Source: Dichetophora obliterata
Lineage: Eukaryota > Arthropoda > Insecta > Diptera > Sciomyzidae
Length of the DNA: 64,000 bases
Assembly: GCA_963920525.1 (NCBI GenBank)
Contig: OY986440.1
Coordinates: 20,360,187-20,424,186, forward strand
Reading direction: 5' to 3'
Shown: positions 1-10,957 of the stretch, piece after piece
Numbering within the stretch: the stretch's first letter is position 1
How the letters are laid out: the number at the start of each line of letters is the position of its first letter
Notes under the pieces: generated by a model
Databases searched by the model: none
What the model was told of the DNA's origin: nothing
The model's input: only the letters and a program-made list of their open reading frames with translations
Position numbers and translations under genes: made by a program

Positions 1-583
1 GACGGAATTAAATCTGTAACTCGAGTTTGAGTGCACGGAATGATTTGAATGGAATTTAGGCTGTTAAGTGATCTTTCATAGATGCAAATTTCAGATACAG
101 GTAGTTCGTATGGTACCAAAGTTACAAAAATATGTATGGGAAAGTTTGCCTTTTCGCTTCCCTTCATCACGATTTACTAATTTCTTTTTTAATGATATAA
201 CTTCTTAACGAAAAATTTCACAGAAACGTAAGACCACTTTTTGTAAAAGCCAATGTATGTTTATGAAATTTTTGGAATGCCAAAATTATCATATCCATTA
301 CTAATAAGTTGTTATTTGTATTAAAAACGTAAGTATTAAAAACGGTAACATGTTTTGCCATATTCTAGGTGGAATTTGATCCCTCTTTGTATGTTCTTGT
401 ACTTGCGTTTGACAATTTCTTAAAGTTTAGTGTATTTGCTTAATATTTTTAGCATCTTTAGGTTTGGCAACTTTTGGCAACCTTCCTCTGCAAAGAGTTG
501 TCGGCTCTTACCCCTTAGTTTTTGTAGTTTTATGTATTTTGCTGTGCATTAATGCAACTACCACACCATTCTTCAGTATTTTA
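1..583. other. Unassigned AT-rich flank, possibly 3' part of a LINE
   Basis: No open frame or structure is recognisable. It lies downstream (minus strand) of the reverse transcriptase fragment that begins at 584, so it may hold the decayed 3' end of that LINE. This is inferred from position only. Confidence 0.3.
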
Positions 584-1138
584 TTATAATGCACATAAGT
601 TTGATGAAATTTTTTTATTCTTTGCAATAACAACCGTGTCATCTGCGTATGTTGCTATTAAAGTATCATAAGATGACGGCATATCTGACGTATAAATAGT
701 ATAAAGTACAGGACCAAGAACACTTCCCTGACGAACTCCAGCATTTATGACTTGTATATTTGAAATCTTCTTTCCAATTTTAACATAAAAAGTGCAGTTT
801 TTTAAATACGAATTAAGAATCATGTAGTAAGGATGAGGAAGAAGTTTCTTAATTATGTATAATAGGCCTGTATGCCACACACGATCAAAATCTTGTTGAA
901 TATCTAAGAATATAGATGAGCAGTATCTTTTTGTTTCAATGCCATCGCGCACAGTTTAAATTAATCGATGACATTGTTCGGGCGTGCCATGATTGTATCT
1001 AAACCCGAATTGATATTCTGGTACGATGTTAAGAGAATCCATAACTGGTAACATTCTTCGTAAAAATATTTTCTCAAACGTTTTGGAGTATGACATCTTA
1101 TTGGACGGTATGACATCAATTCATTTTCAGGCTTATTG
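584..1138 (-). pseudogene. Jockey-like LINE reverse transcriptase, 3' portion
   Basis: The minus strand encodes the palm of a non-LTR reverse transcriptase. Visible blocks are FEKIFLRRMLP, QFGFRYNHGTPEQCHRL, FLDIQQDFDRVWH, GVRQGSVLGPVLYTIYTSD and the catalytic YADDTVVIA (around 640-665). An in-frame TAA at about 953-955, between CHRLI and TVRDGIE, breaks the frame, so this is a pseudogene. The order of motifs and the FGFR/HGTPEQ block suggest the jockey clade. Its N-terminal half lies at 10725-10957, on the far side of the LTR element. The two halves meet at the ATTG target site. Confidence 0.85.
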
Positions 1139-3127
1139 TGTAACGGTCAGCTTCTTCAACCTTAATGAGCGGTAGCGGTCAGCACGTACTGTCAAGGGTC
1201 TAGCTCGTCGACAACCGGGCGGGGTATTTGCTACTTCATTAAGCAAAACCGCTAACAAAAAAATACTACGTGCTTCTACAAAATTTGAACTCTACACAAA
1301 AAGTAATTGAACTGCATCTAAACTTACCCCAATAAATAGCGGAATCTAATACTCCTCATCACCCGACAGTTTCTGGCCTTCTGGATCTGATTTTGTGATC
1401 CATTATTTGCCCACCCAACCATGTGTTCTTTTCTACCAATAAAATTCCATGAACACCCTAAAAGGAACGAACGGCTACTAGGTCAAATCACGCAAAAGTT
1501 TAAATGTTCATCTTCTGATTTTTATTCAATTTTATACTCATTAAAATAACATAAGCAAAATATTGCAAAGTATTAATAACTTAATAACCATCTATTTTTG
1601 TGTATGTGTGTGTGTGTGTGTGCAAATTAGAATTCTTCTTTGTTTTCAACTAGCAAGACTTTAATTGACATTTTCTTTGATTTTCTAATGGCATTTGTTT
1701 ATATTTTTTTCTTTCACTATCTACTTTAAAAAAATATTATTATTTATTATTTTGCTAATATTAAATATTTTTTTTTATATAGTAACTATTACCTATGTTT
1801 TGGTTATGCCAACTTCAATGAAGAAAGAAAAGTAAATAAAGAGAGGCGAAAGAAATTTTAAGATAATATAAAGTTACGCACAATTGGTGCAAATAAAACT
1901 TACATGTTTGTTTTTGTTGTCCGTCCGCTTTCCAGTCGTCGGGATACCAACACGAAGGGGTGGTTAGGGGAAATGTATTTAAGTTTACTCACTTATTATT
2001 TTCTTATCTTAAAGTTTCTTTACTTAGGCTGGAATTTACTTTTTTTTCTTTTGTTTTAAACTTAACTCTCAAAATTTAATGGTGTTCTTTTTTCATATGT
2101 TTTCTCTTGTGGGTTCTGATCTGAACTTCTTAATAATTCTCTTGTTTTTGTTTTTGTTTTTCTTTTGTTTTTTTTTTATTCACGATTTAATGAATTTAAA
2201 TATTTAACCTTTCTTCCATACTTTTGTATCTTCTAATTTTCACACACTCACACCACTTATTTTAGGTTTTAATACATTTTTTTTTATAACTAATATTAAT
2301 ATTAGATATCTATTTAACGAGCACTTTTAATTTTTGTTTTTTTTTTTATTTTGAAAACTAAAGATTTAAATTTTTAATTTGTTTTTGCATCCAAGAACGG
2401 TTTTGATTGTCTGCTTCGGGGTATTTTCGTTGCTTTCTGCGTGACGAATGGGTAACTGGTGGAGCACCCAAGTTTCCTGAAGGAATGTGTCCACTCAAGT
2501 GAACCAAAAATTCCGAGAAACGCAACGACAAAATCAGGAACAATTAATGCTGGGACACAGCAGGTGTTCCAAAAGTTCTGCAAAATACATTAATGTCCAT
2601 TAGTGAATCAAAACGATGCACTAAGAAAGTGGTCGTACCAAAATTAATACTACGGCAAAATATTCGGTCACAATGTAATCCGTGGCTACTTAAAAGTTGA
2701 TGTTTTGTTTTTAAGGTTTACTTTACGTAACGAACAGTGGCTTACTGTCACCGCGATGAGAATCAGATCACTAATAAATCAGAGAACTCAAACTAGACTC
2801 ACTAGAGTAAACAAGAAGGTATTGAAGCGACGAACATTCGGAATAGCGGTACTCTTTAATCCCTTTGTTGTCGAACTATTTGGTCAGCCACAGCATAGAG
2901 CCATAAAAAAATATTGGCATCACGCCACCTGTGCCTAACTAATAAGTCGTAATGATGCAATACAACGGGTTATTGCATTATGCGATTTGTTGTTGCGCCA
3001 ATATTTTATGATCTTCTTTTTGTTTTGAAGTACAGGGGGTTCTCTAAACTTCAAATACATTTAAGAAAAATAAAAATATTCGTTAAATATATATATTTTT
3101 TTTGTAAAAATTTAATTCCCCATTACA
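1139..3127 (-). repeat. 3' LTR (1989 bp)
   Basis: Aligned by eye with 8730-10720. I count about seven substitutions (for example near 1192, 2398, 2475, 2713, 2766, 2798 and 2807) plus a few one-base indels, mainly in T runs. It includes a short (GT)n tract at about 1602-1621. Open frames of 61-77 codons on both strands are shared by the two LTRs, as expected from near-identity, and are not evidence of genes. Confidence 0.95.
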
Positions 3128-3155
3128 AAACAGATAATTTTTACATGGTTACATG

Positions 3156-4385
3156 TTACAAAGTAACTGAAAAAGCGGAATTAATGTGACCTCTAGATTC
3201 TTTTGACCATTTTGATCGCTGAATGTCTTGTCCGTGATAAACTTCTATCTTTTTACTGTTCAAATCTTGCAATCTGTAATAACAATTTCCAATCTTTTCT
3301 AATACTCGCGATTTAATGAAAATAGGAGCTAACTTAGCATTAAAGTTATTCGCTTTATTGCTAAGAGCAAAACTTCGCCTGTATACAATTTGTCCTGGCA
3401 GCAAACTTAGGGAAACCGATCTCAAATTATAATTTTTCCTATACCTTTCATATGCATTTCTTAGACTTTCCAGCACTCCAGATCTTATTAGTTGAAACTT
3501 ATCAGATCTGTCGATTTCTTCACCTTCTTCTAATTCATCTAAACTTTTCAATAACTTATAGTTTTCCCCATGGGTAACCATTTGTTGGCCAAACAACACA
3601 AAATATGGAGAATACCCAATAGAACTGTGCAGACAAGAACGCAAAGCAGCAGATATTTTGCTTATATTCCAATCCCAACAGGATTGATCGGTGTCCAGAT
3701 AAGATCGTATGGCAGCTACAATCGACCTGTTTACTCTCTCTGAGGCGTTAGCCTGAGGAGAATATATAGCCGTGTATACGTGCGTTACACCATATTTTCC
3801 TAAAAAGCTATTAAACATATTCGATTTGAATTGCGGTCCGTTGTCAGTAATAACCACTTCTGGAACACCAAAAACAGTAAACACGTTCTCTTCCAAAAAG
3901 TCACAAATATGATTGGTTGTAGAATTTTTTAAAGGTTTTAATAGGGGGAATTTTGTGGAATGATCGAGCACAATCAGTAAGCTGGTATTACCTCGCGGCT
4001 TAGAACGCGGATAGGGTCCAAGAAGATCCATATACAATTTTTGAAACGGCCTATACGATTTGGATTGTGCACCCATTTCCGGACGTAAGATTGTATTAGG
4101 AGCTTTTGATTGTTTGCATGTGTCGCAATTATAAATAAAGTCCCTGACTGCTACAGTCATTTTTGGCCAATAAAAAGTTCGCTTAATCTTTTCGAGAGTC
4201 TTACCTATACCACAGTGAGCGGAAGTAGGCGGACAATGAGCACTTCTTATCACATCGGAAGTAAGCTCACAGGGAATCCAGAGTTTCCATGAACAAGCTT
4301 CAGAAACTAGGTCACCATTTGCAAATACGGTTCTTTTGTAAATTAAATTATCAACAATTTTTAAATCGGGATATTTAGACAGGTT
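3156..4385 (-). pseudogene. pol segment 3: integrase
   Basis: In the same frame as the RT/RNase H segment but separated from it by one TAA at 4386-4388. Reading on past that stop gives sensible integrase sequence at once (LIYKRTVF, then the zinc-binding H-H-C-C module with AHCGIGKTLEKIKRTFYWPK and CDTCKQSK). The catalytic core shows all three acidic residues: D in MDLLGPYPRS, D in ITDNGPQFKS and E in PQANASERVN. A GPY/F-like block (SRVLEKIGNCYYRLQDL) follows. The product would insert the cDNA into the genome. The protein ends 28 nt before the 3' LTR. Confidence 0.92.
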
Positions 4386-5663
4386 TTACAGAATATGTTG
4401 CTTAAGTCGAAAATATCCTTCAGACAAAAAATGAGAAGACTTTAAGTCTACTACTGGAAAAGGATCAAAATCAGTACGATTTATTTCTTCGAGCCTAGAA
4501 AGGGCGTCGGGCACTACGTTTAAGGTACCTTTTCTATGTTCAATCAAGAAGTCAAATCCATGCAATTTAAGTGACCATCTCGCGAGTCTACCATTTAGGT
4601 CCGTTTGTCGCATTAACCATTGCAAACTTGCATGATCGGTTATTATTTTAAAAGGATGTCCTTCAACATATTCGCGGAATTTATGTACGCCTAAAAGAGC
4701 TGCCAGGCATTCTAATTCAGTAATGGAATAATTCTTTTGTGCGCGGTTGAGCTTGTGGGAGAAGTAAGCTATCGGTCTTTCGATCATGTTTTCATCTTCC
4801 TGCGCAAGAACTGTGGCAACAGCTGTATTAGAAGCATCACACTGGATAATGAACGGGCGGGAAAAATCAGGTGTCACTAACAATGGTGCAGAAGTTAATT
4901 TTTCTTTTAGTTCCTCAAAAGCCGTTTGTGCTTCTTGATTCCACTCATAAGTTCGTGACTTTGACGTGAGTTCAGTTAGTGGAGCAGTTAGTGAGGCATA
5001 ATTGCTTATAAATCGACGATACCAACCTACAAGGCCAAGAAAGCTACGCAATTCCCGAACACTTCCAGGTGGTTTTATGTTCATTATAGCTGAAACCTTT
5101 TCAGGATCAGTCTTTATTACTCCGTCACCTATGAGGTAACCTAAATAACGCACTTCACGCATGCAAAATTTACATTTTAAAATATTTACGGTCAAACCAG
5201 CTTTACGAAGAAGTTGTGCAACTTCAAGTAATAACTCAAGATGTTTTTCGAAATTTTCTGAAACCAACAATAGATCATCTAAATATACAAACACGCAATC
5301 CTTTAGATGCGGTGGTACAATGAAATCCATAAGTCTACTCATTGTCATCGGAGCATTACATAACCCGAAAGGCATTACACAAAACCTATAAAGAGGTCGG
5401 TTAGGAACTGTAAATGCAGTCATATCACGCGAAGCCTCGTCAAGTTCTATTTGCCAAAAGGCATGCTTTAAGTCCAAGGACGAAATATATTTTGCTTTAG
5501 GTAAGCGACTAAAAATACCATTTATTTTCGGCAACGGAAACGCATCCTTGACGGTAACACTATTTAGCTTACGAGAATCGAGACACAACCGCAATTTGTT
5601 TTCTTTAGCAATTAGGGTAACTGGACTACTCCAAGAAATTTTGAGGGGCTGGTTCAATAACAC
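4386..5663 (-). pseudogene. pol segment 2: reverse transcriptase and RNase H
   Basis: Begins within the RT fingers (SWSSPVTLIAKEN, LCLDSRKLN), then FWQIELDEASRDMTAFTV, the catalytic FVYLDDLLLVS and a gypsy-type thumb (GYLIGDGVIKTDPEKVSAI, FLGLVGWYRRFI). RNase H follows with QCDASNTAVA, YSITELECLA and ITDHASLQWL. It ends at the TAA at 4386-4388, in frame with the integrase. It is in a different frame from the protease segment: one extra base (or two missing) between about 5640 and 5655 breaks the EP...WSSP motif. Confidence 0.93.
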
Positions 5664-6624
5664 CTAGTTCAAGCATTCTGTCTATTTCTGTATGCAGTTT
5701 CTTTTCAATTGCAGGTGATATTGAAAAATATCGCTGTTTAATGGGTTTCGCGTCTGAAAAAATTTCAATTGTGTGCTTAAGAAGAGTGGTTTTACCCAAC
5801 CCTTCCTTTTCAAAAGATGGAAACAGAGCAATGACATTTTGTAACCTCTTTTTCTCCAGGTGATTTAGTTCATGCATTTCCGGTGGTGTAGGAATGATTT
5901 CTTCCTCCATCGAAAAAGATTCCACAATTCTGTCATATAAACCAAACTTTCTAAAAAAATCAGTGCCCAAATATAAGTCTTGACGCAAATCTGGTATTAT
6001 GAAAATAGTTACAATATCCGTTCGATTTTTAAACGAAATTTTCGCTTCAATACTTCCAATTATTTTGTAACATATACCACCAGCAGTTTCTACCATTTCA
6101 GATAATAATTTAAAAGGAATTTTCCTATCTAAAAACTCTTTGGCAGCATTTCCGCTGAGGCAAGAAATTGATGCTCCAGAATCTAATAAAGCAAAGATTT
6201 CCATATCAAAAAGATTCACTTTTATGAATGGTCTAATGTCGTTTTCCGATTTTTCAAATGCAGACAAAAATTTAAAACACCTTTTCCGATTTTGATTTAC
6301 CTTTTTCCAGAACATTCGCATACGATGATTTGATCGGACGGACCTTTTCTTCAACGGACGGATCGACTTATGTTGTATGCTTTCGCAGAACACTCTTGAA
6401 CGGACAGACTCATAATTTGCTAATCGTTTATGATATGGCAAAATTGGATGTAAAATGGGAATATATTTTTGAACATAAGATTGACGATTGGAATTTTGTA
6501 AAATTTTTAACGTTTGTATACTCACGGAAGGATTTGGAAGACTTTTCTTTGTACTTAAGTTTAATTCAGCTGGGAGCGTAAACGGGTGTTGTTGTTTACG
6601 CTCGCCTTTAAGTTTCCCTGGCTT
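5626..6624 (-). pseudogene. pol segment 1: protease and start of RT
   Basis: Open in the -1 frame relative to gag from 6624. No ATG is needed if translation enters by frameshifting at 6612-6618. The aspartic protease active site is FALLDSGASISCL, followed by a hydrophobic-hydrophobic-G block (DLYLGTDFF) typical of retropepsins. The RT leader KQRYFSISPAIEKKLHTEID and LGVIEP follow, and the frame is then lost near 5650. The product would cleave Gag-Pol. Confidence 0.9.
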
Positions 6625-8126
6625 TTACAAAAAACACAATTTGGCTTAAAAACGTTTTCAGCACCACAACCATAGCAAAATATAGTGCGCTCTTCAAGAC
6701 AGTCGACAAAACGATGTCCTTGTTGATGACAATTCCAGCAACTAACTTTATTTAATTCGCTTATATTTTCAGGAAACTTAAACTCTTCTGTTTCCTCCGT
6801 TGCAGTTTCTATTTCGTGAACATGCTTTCTAGTAGAAAGAGAGTGTGAATTTCCAAGGTCATCCAACAATGTTTCACGTCGTAAAATCAAATGACGAAGA
6901 TGTGCGACTGACGAAATATTAAGATAAAATAGCTCTTTTCGAATTTTTGGACATAAATTCCGAAGAAGTATTTCTAACAATTCTCTATCCGATATAGGAT
7001 ATCTCAGTCGGTCACAGAGGTATAAGACAGCGTTATAAAATTCATCAAAACTCTCGTTATCTTTTTGTTTCCTATCTCGGATTAATTCTCGAACATCTAG
7101 GTCTGATAAATGGTCATGAAAATGTGAACGTAAGGATTCGCATAAATGAGACCATTCTATACGCTGCACTGTGCGTCGATATCGCCAGTACCATCTTGAA
7201 CCTTCTCCGCTAAAAAGAATATGTGAATGCTCACATAAGGTAACAAAATCACCACCTAAACTATAGTTAGTAAGGGATGTCACCATGTAGATGAACTTAT
7301 CTACAGGCATTTTGGTTGTACATCCGGTAAAGGAAATATTCCAACTCTGAATTAACTGGGCAATTCGGCTGCTGTTATTAACAACCGAAATTGTAACTGC
7401 CTGACGTGGCAAGTTATTCGAATTCACTGAATTATCACCATGATTCGAACTCTGTGCACGATAACTATTCACAGGAACGTCATCAGAACGTCTCTCATTT
7501 AGATTTAAATCAAGATTATTAAGATTTCGATCTGTTGGTCTAAGTGGTGGAAAAACTTCCCGCGGCCATTCTGGTTCTTGTGTGCGTCGCACATTTAACT
7601 GAGACAATTGTATTGTTAAATTCTGGATACTTTCTTTAATAGTCATAAGCTCTACGTTTAAACCTTTTTCCAAAGTAGAAATTCTATCATGTACTTCTCG
7701 GTTGTCCTTAGTCGGCAGTCTTTCATTTTCTCCGTAAGGTAATGACAAATTTCTTGAAGAAGGATTAAAATTTGGATCAATAAGTGTAAGGTTTGGAAGA
7801 TTTGGTGTTTGTGCAGTGGCTCTAGTTACACGCTGTGAAGTGAGAATACGAGGAACAGCTCCCTGTGAAGGAGGTTGCTCTGTACCTGAAGCTTCTTCAG
7901 TGTTGACATTCATAACGTCGGTTAAATTATTTCGAGTGCACTTTTGATGACACTGAGGACACGTTTGTGACTTTTTTATCCAGTCTTGAATACATTTACG
8001 ATGAAAATAATGCTCACATTTAGTTATGATAACATTAGTGGCATTATCTAAATTTAAACAGCAAACTGCACAGTCACCAAATGAAAAATTGTGTGGTAAA
8101 TTTTCTCCACTATGCCTAACAGCCAT
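6561..8126 (-). CDS. Gag with N-terminal RING-H2 finger
   Basis: 521 codons from an ATG at 8126, intact. Residues 19-59 form a complete RING-H2 finger: C19-x2-C22-x14-C37-x-H39-x2-H42-x2-C45-x10-C56-x2-C59, including the CEHYFHRKC core and a CPQC end. RING-H2 domains normally bind E2 ubiquitin-conjugating enzymes. A likely coiled coil lies at about 148-180 (ISTLEKGLNVELMTIKESIQ). The central region (about 265-440) resembles a gypsy Gag capsid, with WRYRRTVQRIEWSHLCESLR and the RDRKQKDNESFDEFYNAVL block. A CCHC knuckle lies at 463-476 (CWNCHQQGHRFVDC). A second one at 484-497 (CYGCGAENVFKPNC) has lost its His. The product would form the particle shell. The RING is an unusual addition for Gag. 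Whether it is active is unknown. Confidence 0.9.
   Translation of the reverse strand: MAVRHSGENLPHNFSFGDCAVCCLNLDNATNVIITKCEHYFHRKCIQDWIKKSQTCPQCHQKCTRNNLTDVMNVNTEEASGTEQPPSQGAVPRILTSQRVTRATAQTPNLPNLTLIDPNFNPSSRNLSLPYGENERLPTKDNREVHDRISTLEKGLNVELMTIKESIQNLTIQLSQLNVRRTQEPEWPREVFPPLRPTDRNLNNLDLNLNERRSDDVPVNSYRAQSSNHGDNSVNSNNLPRQAVTISVVNNSSRIAQLIQSWNISFTGCTTKMPVDKFIYMVTSLTNYSLGGDFVTLCEHSHILFSGEGSRWYWRYRRTVQRIEWSHLCESLRSHFHDHLSDLDVRELIRDRKQKDNESFDEFYNAVLYLCDRLRYPISDRELLEILLRNLCPKIRKELFYLNISSVAHLRHLILRRETLLDDLGNSHSLSTRKHVHEIETATEETEEFKFPENISELNKVSCWNCHQQGHRFVDCLEERTIFCYGCGAENVFKPNCVFCKSQGNLKASVNNNTRLRSQLN
6574..6618 (-). promoter_or_regulatory. Predicted -1 ribosomal frameshift signal, gag to pol
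   Basis: On the minus strand the heptamer GGGAAAC occupies 6618-6612 and is read in the gag frame as G-GGA-AAC (Gly-Asn of Gag), the X-XXY-YYZ form. After an 8-nt spacer comes a perfect 10-bp hairpin, GAGCGTAAAC (6603-6594) pairing with GTTTACGCTC (6583-6574) around a 10-nt loop. The -1 frame opens just upstream (its last stop is 6625-6627) and runs without a stop into protease. Gag stops at 6561-6563. Heptamer, spacing, stem and frames all agree. Confidence 0.9.
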
Positions 8127-8709
8127 CAGTTACAAAATTTTACCAATAAACGTCTAATATATACGTCTAGCAAGAAACGAAAAGTAAATAAATCAATAAA
8201 AAAAAATCATAGAATATGCTTTGACCTAAACCGTAGCCGAACACTCCCCAAAATTTTAAAGAAACAAAACTAGTCGTGGATGAGGTAACGAAATGTGTTG
8301 GGATATTTTGAAGTTCGAAAAATTGTGGTTTCCTAGGGTACCAATTCGCATTGTGTATTAGTTTACGGACGCTAAGTCAGGAGCTCTCAACTTACGAAAT
8401 CCAGACTGACTAAAACACCTCCATTACCCGCGAACACAAAATAAACCAAAGAAAATTAAAACAAACCTTTTGTAGTTATGCTAAATCACAAGAATATTTA
8501 CCCTTACAATCGGTCTAGGTAATATGTCGATACAATTACACTAGCAATTCCAGAAAGCTCGCATAAAATTCAAGTTCAAAAGCATACAATAGCTGTGAAA
8601 GTTAATAGATTGTGGGACAAAATGCAAGATGTAATCGCAAATTTCTTAAAGGTTTTCAATCAGATCAGCTGTAACCAAACCAATTTTCAATGCCTTTTAT
8701 CCTTTATAG
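8127..8709 (-). other. Untranslated leader of the LTR element
   Basis: 583 nt between primer site and gag ATG with no open frame of note. This is the expected place of the packaging signal. No specific motif was identified. Confidence 0.7.
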
Positions 8710-8727
8710 GCCCCACGTTGGGCGCCA
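8710..8727 (-). promoter_or_regulatory. Primer binding site for tRNA-Lys
   Basis: The plus strand reads GCCCCACGTTGGGCGCCA, matching the 3' end of fly tRNA-Lys including CCA (recalled sequence). The minus-strand transcript is therefore complementary to that tRNA over 18 nt. Two bases separate it from the LTR edge at 8730. Confidence 0.93.
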
Positions 8728-8729
8728 TT

Positions 8730-10720
8730 TGTAACGGTCAGCTTCTTCAACCTTAATGAGCGGTAGCGGTCAGCACGTACTGGCAAGGGTCTAGCTCGTC
8801 GACAACCGGGCGGGGTATTTGCTACTTCATTAAGCAAAACCGCTAACAAAAAAATACTACGTGCTTCTACAAAATTTGAACTCTACACAAAAAGTAATTG
8901 AACTGCATCTAAACTTACCCCAATAAATAGCGGAATCTAATACTCCTCATCACCCGACAGTTTCTGGCCTTCTGGATCTGATTTTGTGATCCATTATTTG
9001 CCCACCCAACCATGTGTTCTTTTCTACCAATAAAATTCCATGAACACCCTAAAAGGAACGAACGGCTACTAGGTCAAATCACGCAAAAGTTTAAATGTTC
9101 ATCTTCTGATTTTTATTCAATTTTATACTCATTAAAATAACATAAGCAAAATATTGCAAAGTATTAATAACTTAATAACCATCTATTTTTGTGTATGTGT
9201 GTGTGTGTGTGTGCAAATTAGAATTCTTCTTTGTTTTCAACTAGCAAGACTTTAATTGACATTTTCTTTGATTTTCTAATGGCATTTGTTTATATTTTTT
9301 TTCTTTCACTATCTACTTTAAAAAAATATTATTATTTATTATTTTGCTAATATTAAATATTTTTTTTTTTATATAGTAACTATTACCTATGTTTTGGTTA
9401 TGCCAACTTCAATGAAGAAAGAAAAGTAAATAAAGAGAGGCGAAAGAAATTTTAAGATAATATAAAGTTACGCACAATTGGTGCAAATAAAACTTACATG
9501 TTTGTTTTTGTTGTCCGTCCGCTTTCCAGTCGTCGGGATACCAACACGAAGGGGTGGTTAGGGGAAATGTATTTAAGTTTACTCACTTATTATTTTCTTA
9601 TCTTAAAGTTTCTTTACTTAGGCTGGAATTTACTTTTTTTTCTTTTGTTTTAAACTTAACTCTCAAAATTTAATGGTGTTCTTTTTTCATATGTTTTCTC
9701 TTGTGGGTTCTGATCTGAACTTCTTAATAATTCTCTTGTTTTTGTTTTTGTTTTTCTTTTGTTTTTTTTTTATTCACGATTTAATGAATTTAAATATTTA
9801 ACCTTTCTTCCATACTTTTGTATCTTCTAATTTTCACACACTCACACCACTTATTTTAGGTTTTAATACATTTTTTTTTATAACTAATATTAATATTAGA
9901 TATCTATTTAACGAGCACTTTTAATTTTTGTTTTTTTTTTATTTTGAAAACTAAAGATTTAAATTTTTAATTTGTTTTTGCATCCAAGAATGGTTTTGAT
10001 TGTCTGCTTCGGGGTATTTTCGTTGCTTTCTGCGTGACGAATGGGTAACTGGTGGAGCACCCAAGCTTCCTGAAGGAATGTGTCCACTCAAGTGAACCAA
10101 AAATTCCGAGAAACGCAACGACAAAATCAGGAACAATTAATGCTGGGACACAGCAGGTGTTCCAAAAGTTCTGCAAAATACATTAATGTCCATTAGTGAA
10201 TCAAAACGATGCACTAAGAAGTGGTCGTACCAAAATTAATACTACGGCAAAATATTCGGTCACAATGTAATCCGTGGCTACTTAAAAGTTGATGTTTTGT
10301 TTTTAAGGTTTATTTTACGTAACGAACAGTGGCTTACTGTCACCGCGATGAGAATCCGATCACTAATAAATCAGAGAACTCAAACTAGACCCACTAGACT
10401 AAACAAGAAGGTATTGAAGCGACGAACATTCGGAATAGCGGTACTCTTTAATCCCTTTGTTGTCGAACTATTTGGTCAGCCACAGCATAGAGCCATAAAA
10501 AAATATTGGCATCACGCCACCTGTGCCTAACTAATAAGTCGTAATGATGCAATACAACGGGTTATTGCATTATGCGATTTGTTGTTGCGCCAATATTTTA
10601 TGATCTTCTTTTTGTTTTGAAGTACAGGGGGTTACTCTAAACTTCAAATACATTTAAGAAAAATAAAAATATTCGTTAAATATATATATTTTTTTTGTAA
10701 AAATTTAATTCCCCATTACA
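8730..10720 (-). repeat. 5' LTR (1991 bp)
   Basis: Upstream LTR for the minus-strand element, so it would hold the promoter. It begins TGTAA and ends TTACA, is nearly identical to 1139-3127 and is directly followed by the ATTG target duplication at 10721-10724. Promoter motifs were not resolved. Confidence 0.95.
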
Positions 10721-10724
10721 ATTG

Positions 10725-10957
10725 GGTTTGGTAATCGTTATTATTTCTGCACATTTCCAAGGAGTTGGAAAGTGGTTAAAGCGAAGAATTGAATTAAAAT
10801 TTAATGTAAGCGGCAATACACTCTTTTTCGTGAGAAGTTTGATAATGTTAACTTCAATTTGGTCATATCCAGGTGATTTTGAATTCTTCAGATTTTTAAT
10901 TTGATTGGAGAATTTGGTTGAATTCCCCCTATCCACTGTTACTACGCCTTCCTTCAA
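10725..10957 (-). pseudogene. Jockey-like LINE reverse transcriptase, N-terminal portion
   Basis: The minus strand reads IKNLKNSKSPGYDQIEVNII and later FPTPWKCAEIITITKPN, the standard start of a LINE RT domain (the K-SPG-D-I block and the W-K-A block). The frame then runs into the LTR. Directly after the other ATTG copy at 1138 the same domain resumes with SYRPI, the next conserved block. This confirms that the LTR element split one LINE. Confidence 0.85.

Larger units (their letters stand above)
1139..10720 (-). mobile_element. Ty3/gypsy-type LTR retrotransposon, Ulysses-like
   Basis: A full-length element of 9582 bp on the minus strand: 5' LTR 8730-10720, primer site 8710-8727, leader to 8127, gag 6561-8126, pol 3156-6624, 3' LTR 1139-3127. 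Both LTRs begin TGTAA and end TTACA. The element is flanked by a 4-bp direct repeat, ATTG (1135-1138 and 10721-10724). The pol order is protease, RT, RNase H, integrase, which defines Ty3/gypsy. Two-kb LTRs plus a tRNA-Lys primer recall Ulysses/Osvaldo elements of Drosophila (from memory). No env-like frame lies after integrase: only 28 nt separate its stop from the 3' LTR. No clear polypurine tract is visible in those 28 nt. Confidence 0.95.

Noticed and set aside
2358..2938. Small open frames in the LTRs (61-77 codons), shared by both LTRs
   Set aside because: Sharing is explained by near-identical LTRs; no recognisable domain or start context.
1139..10720. Endogenous retrovirus with envelope gene
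   Set aside because: There is no frame after integrase: 28 nt separate its stop from the LTR, so there is no env.
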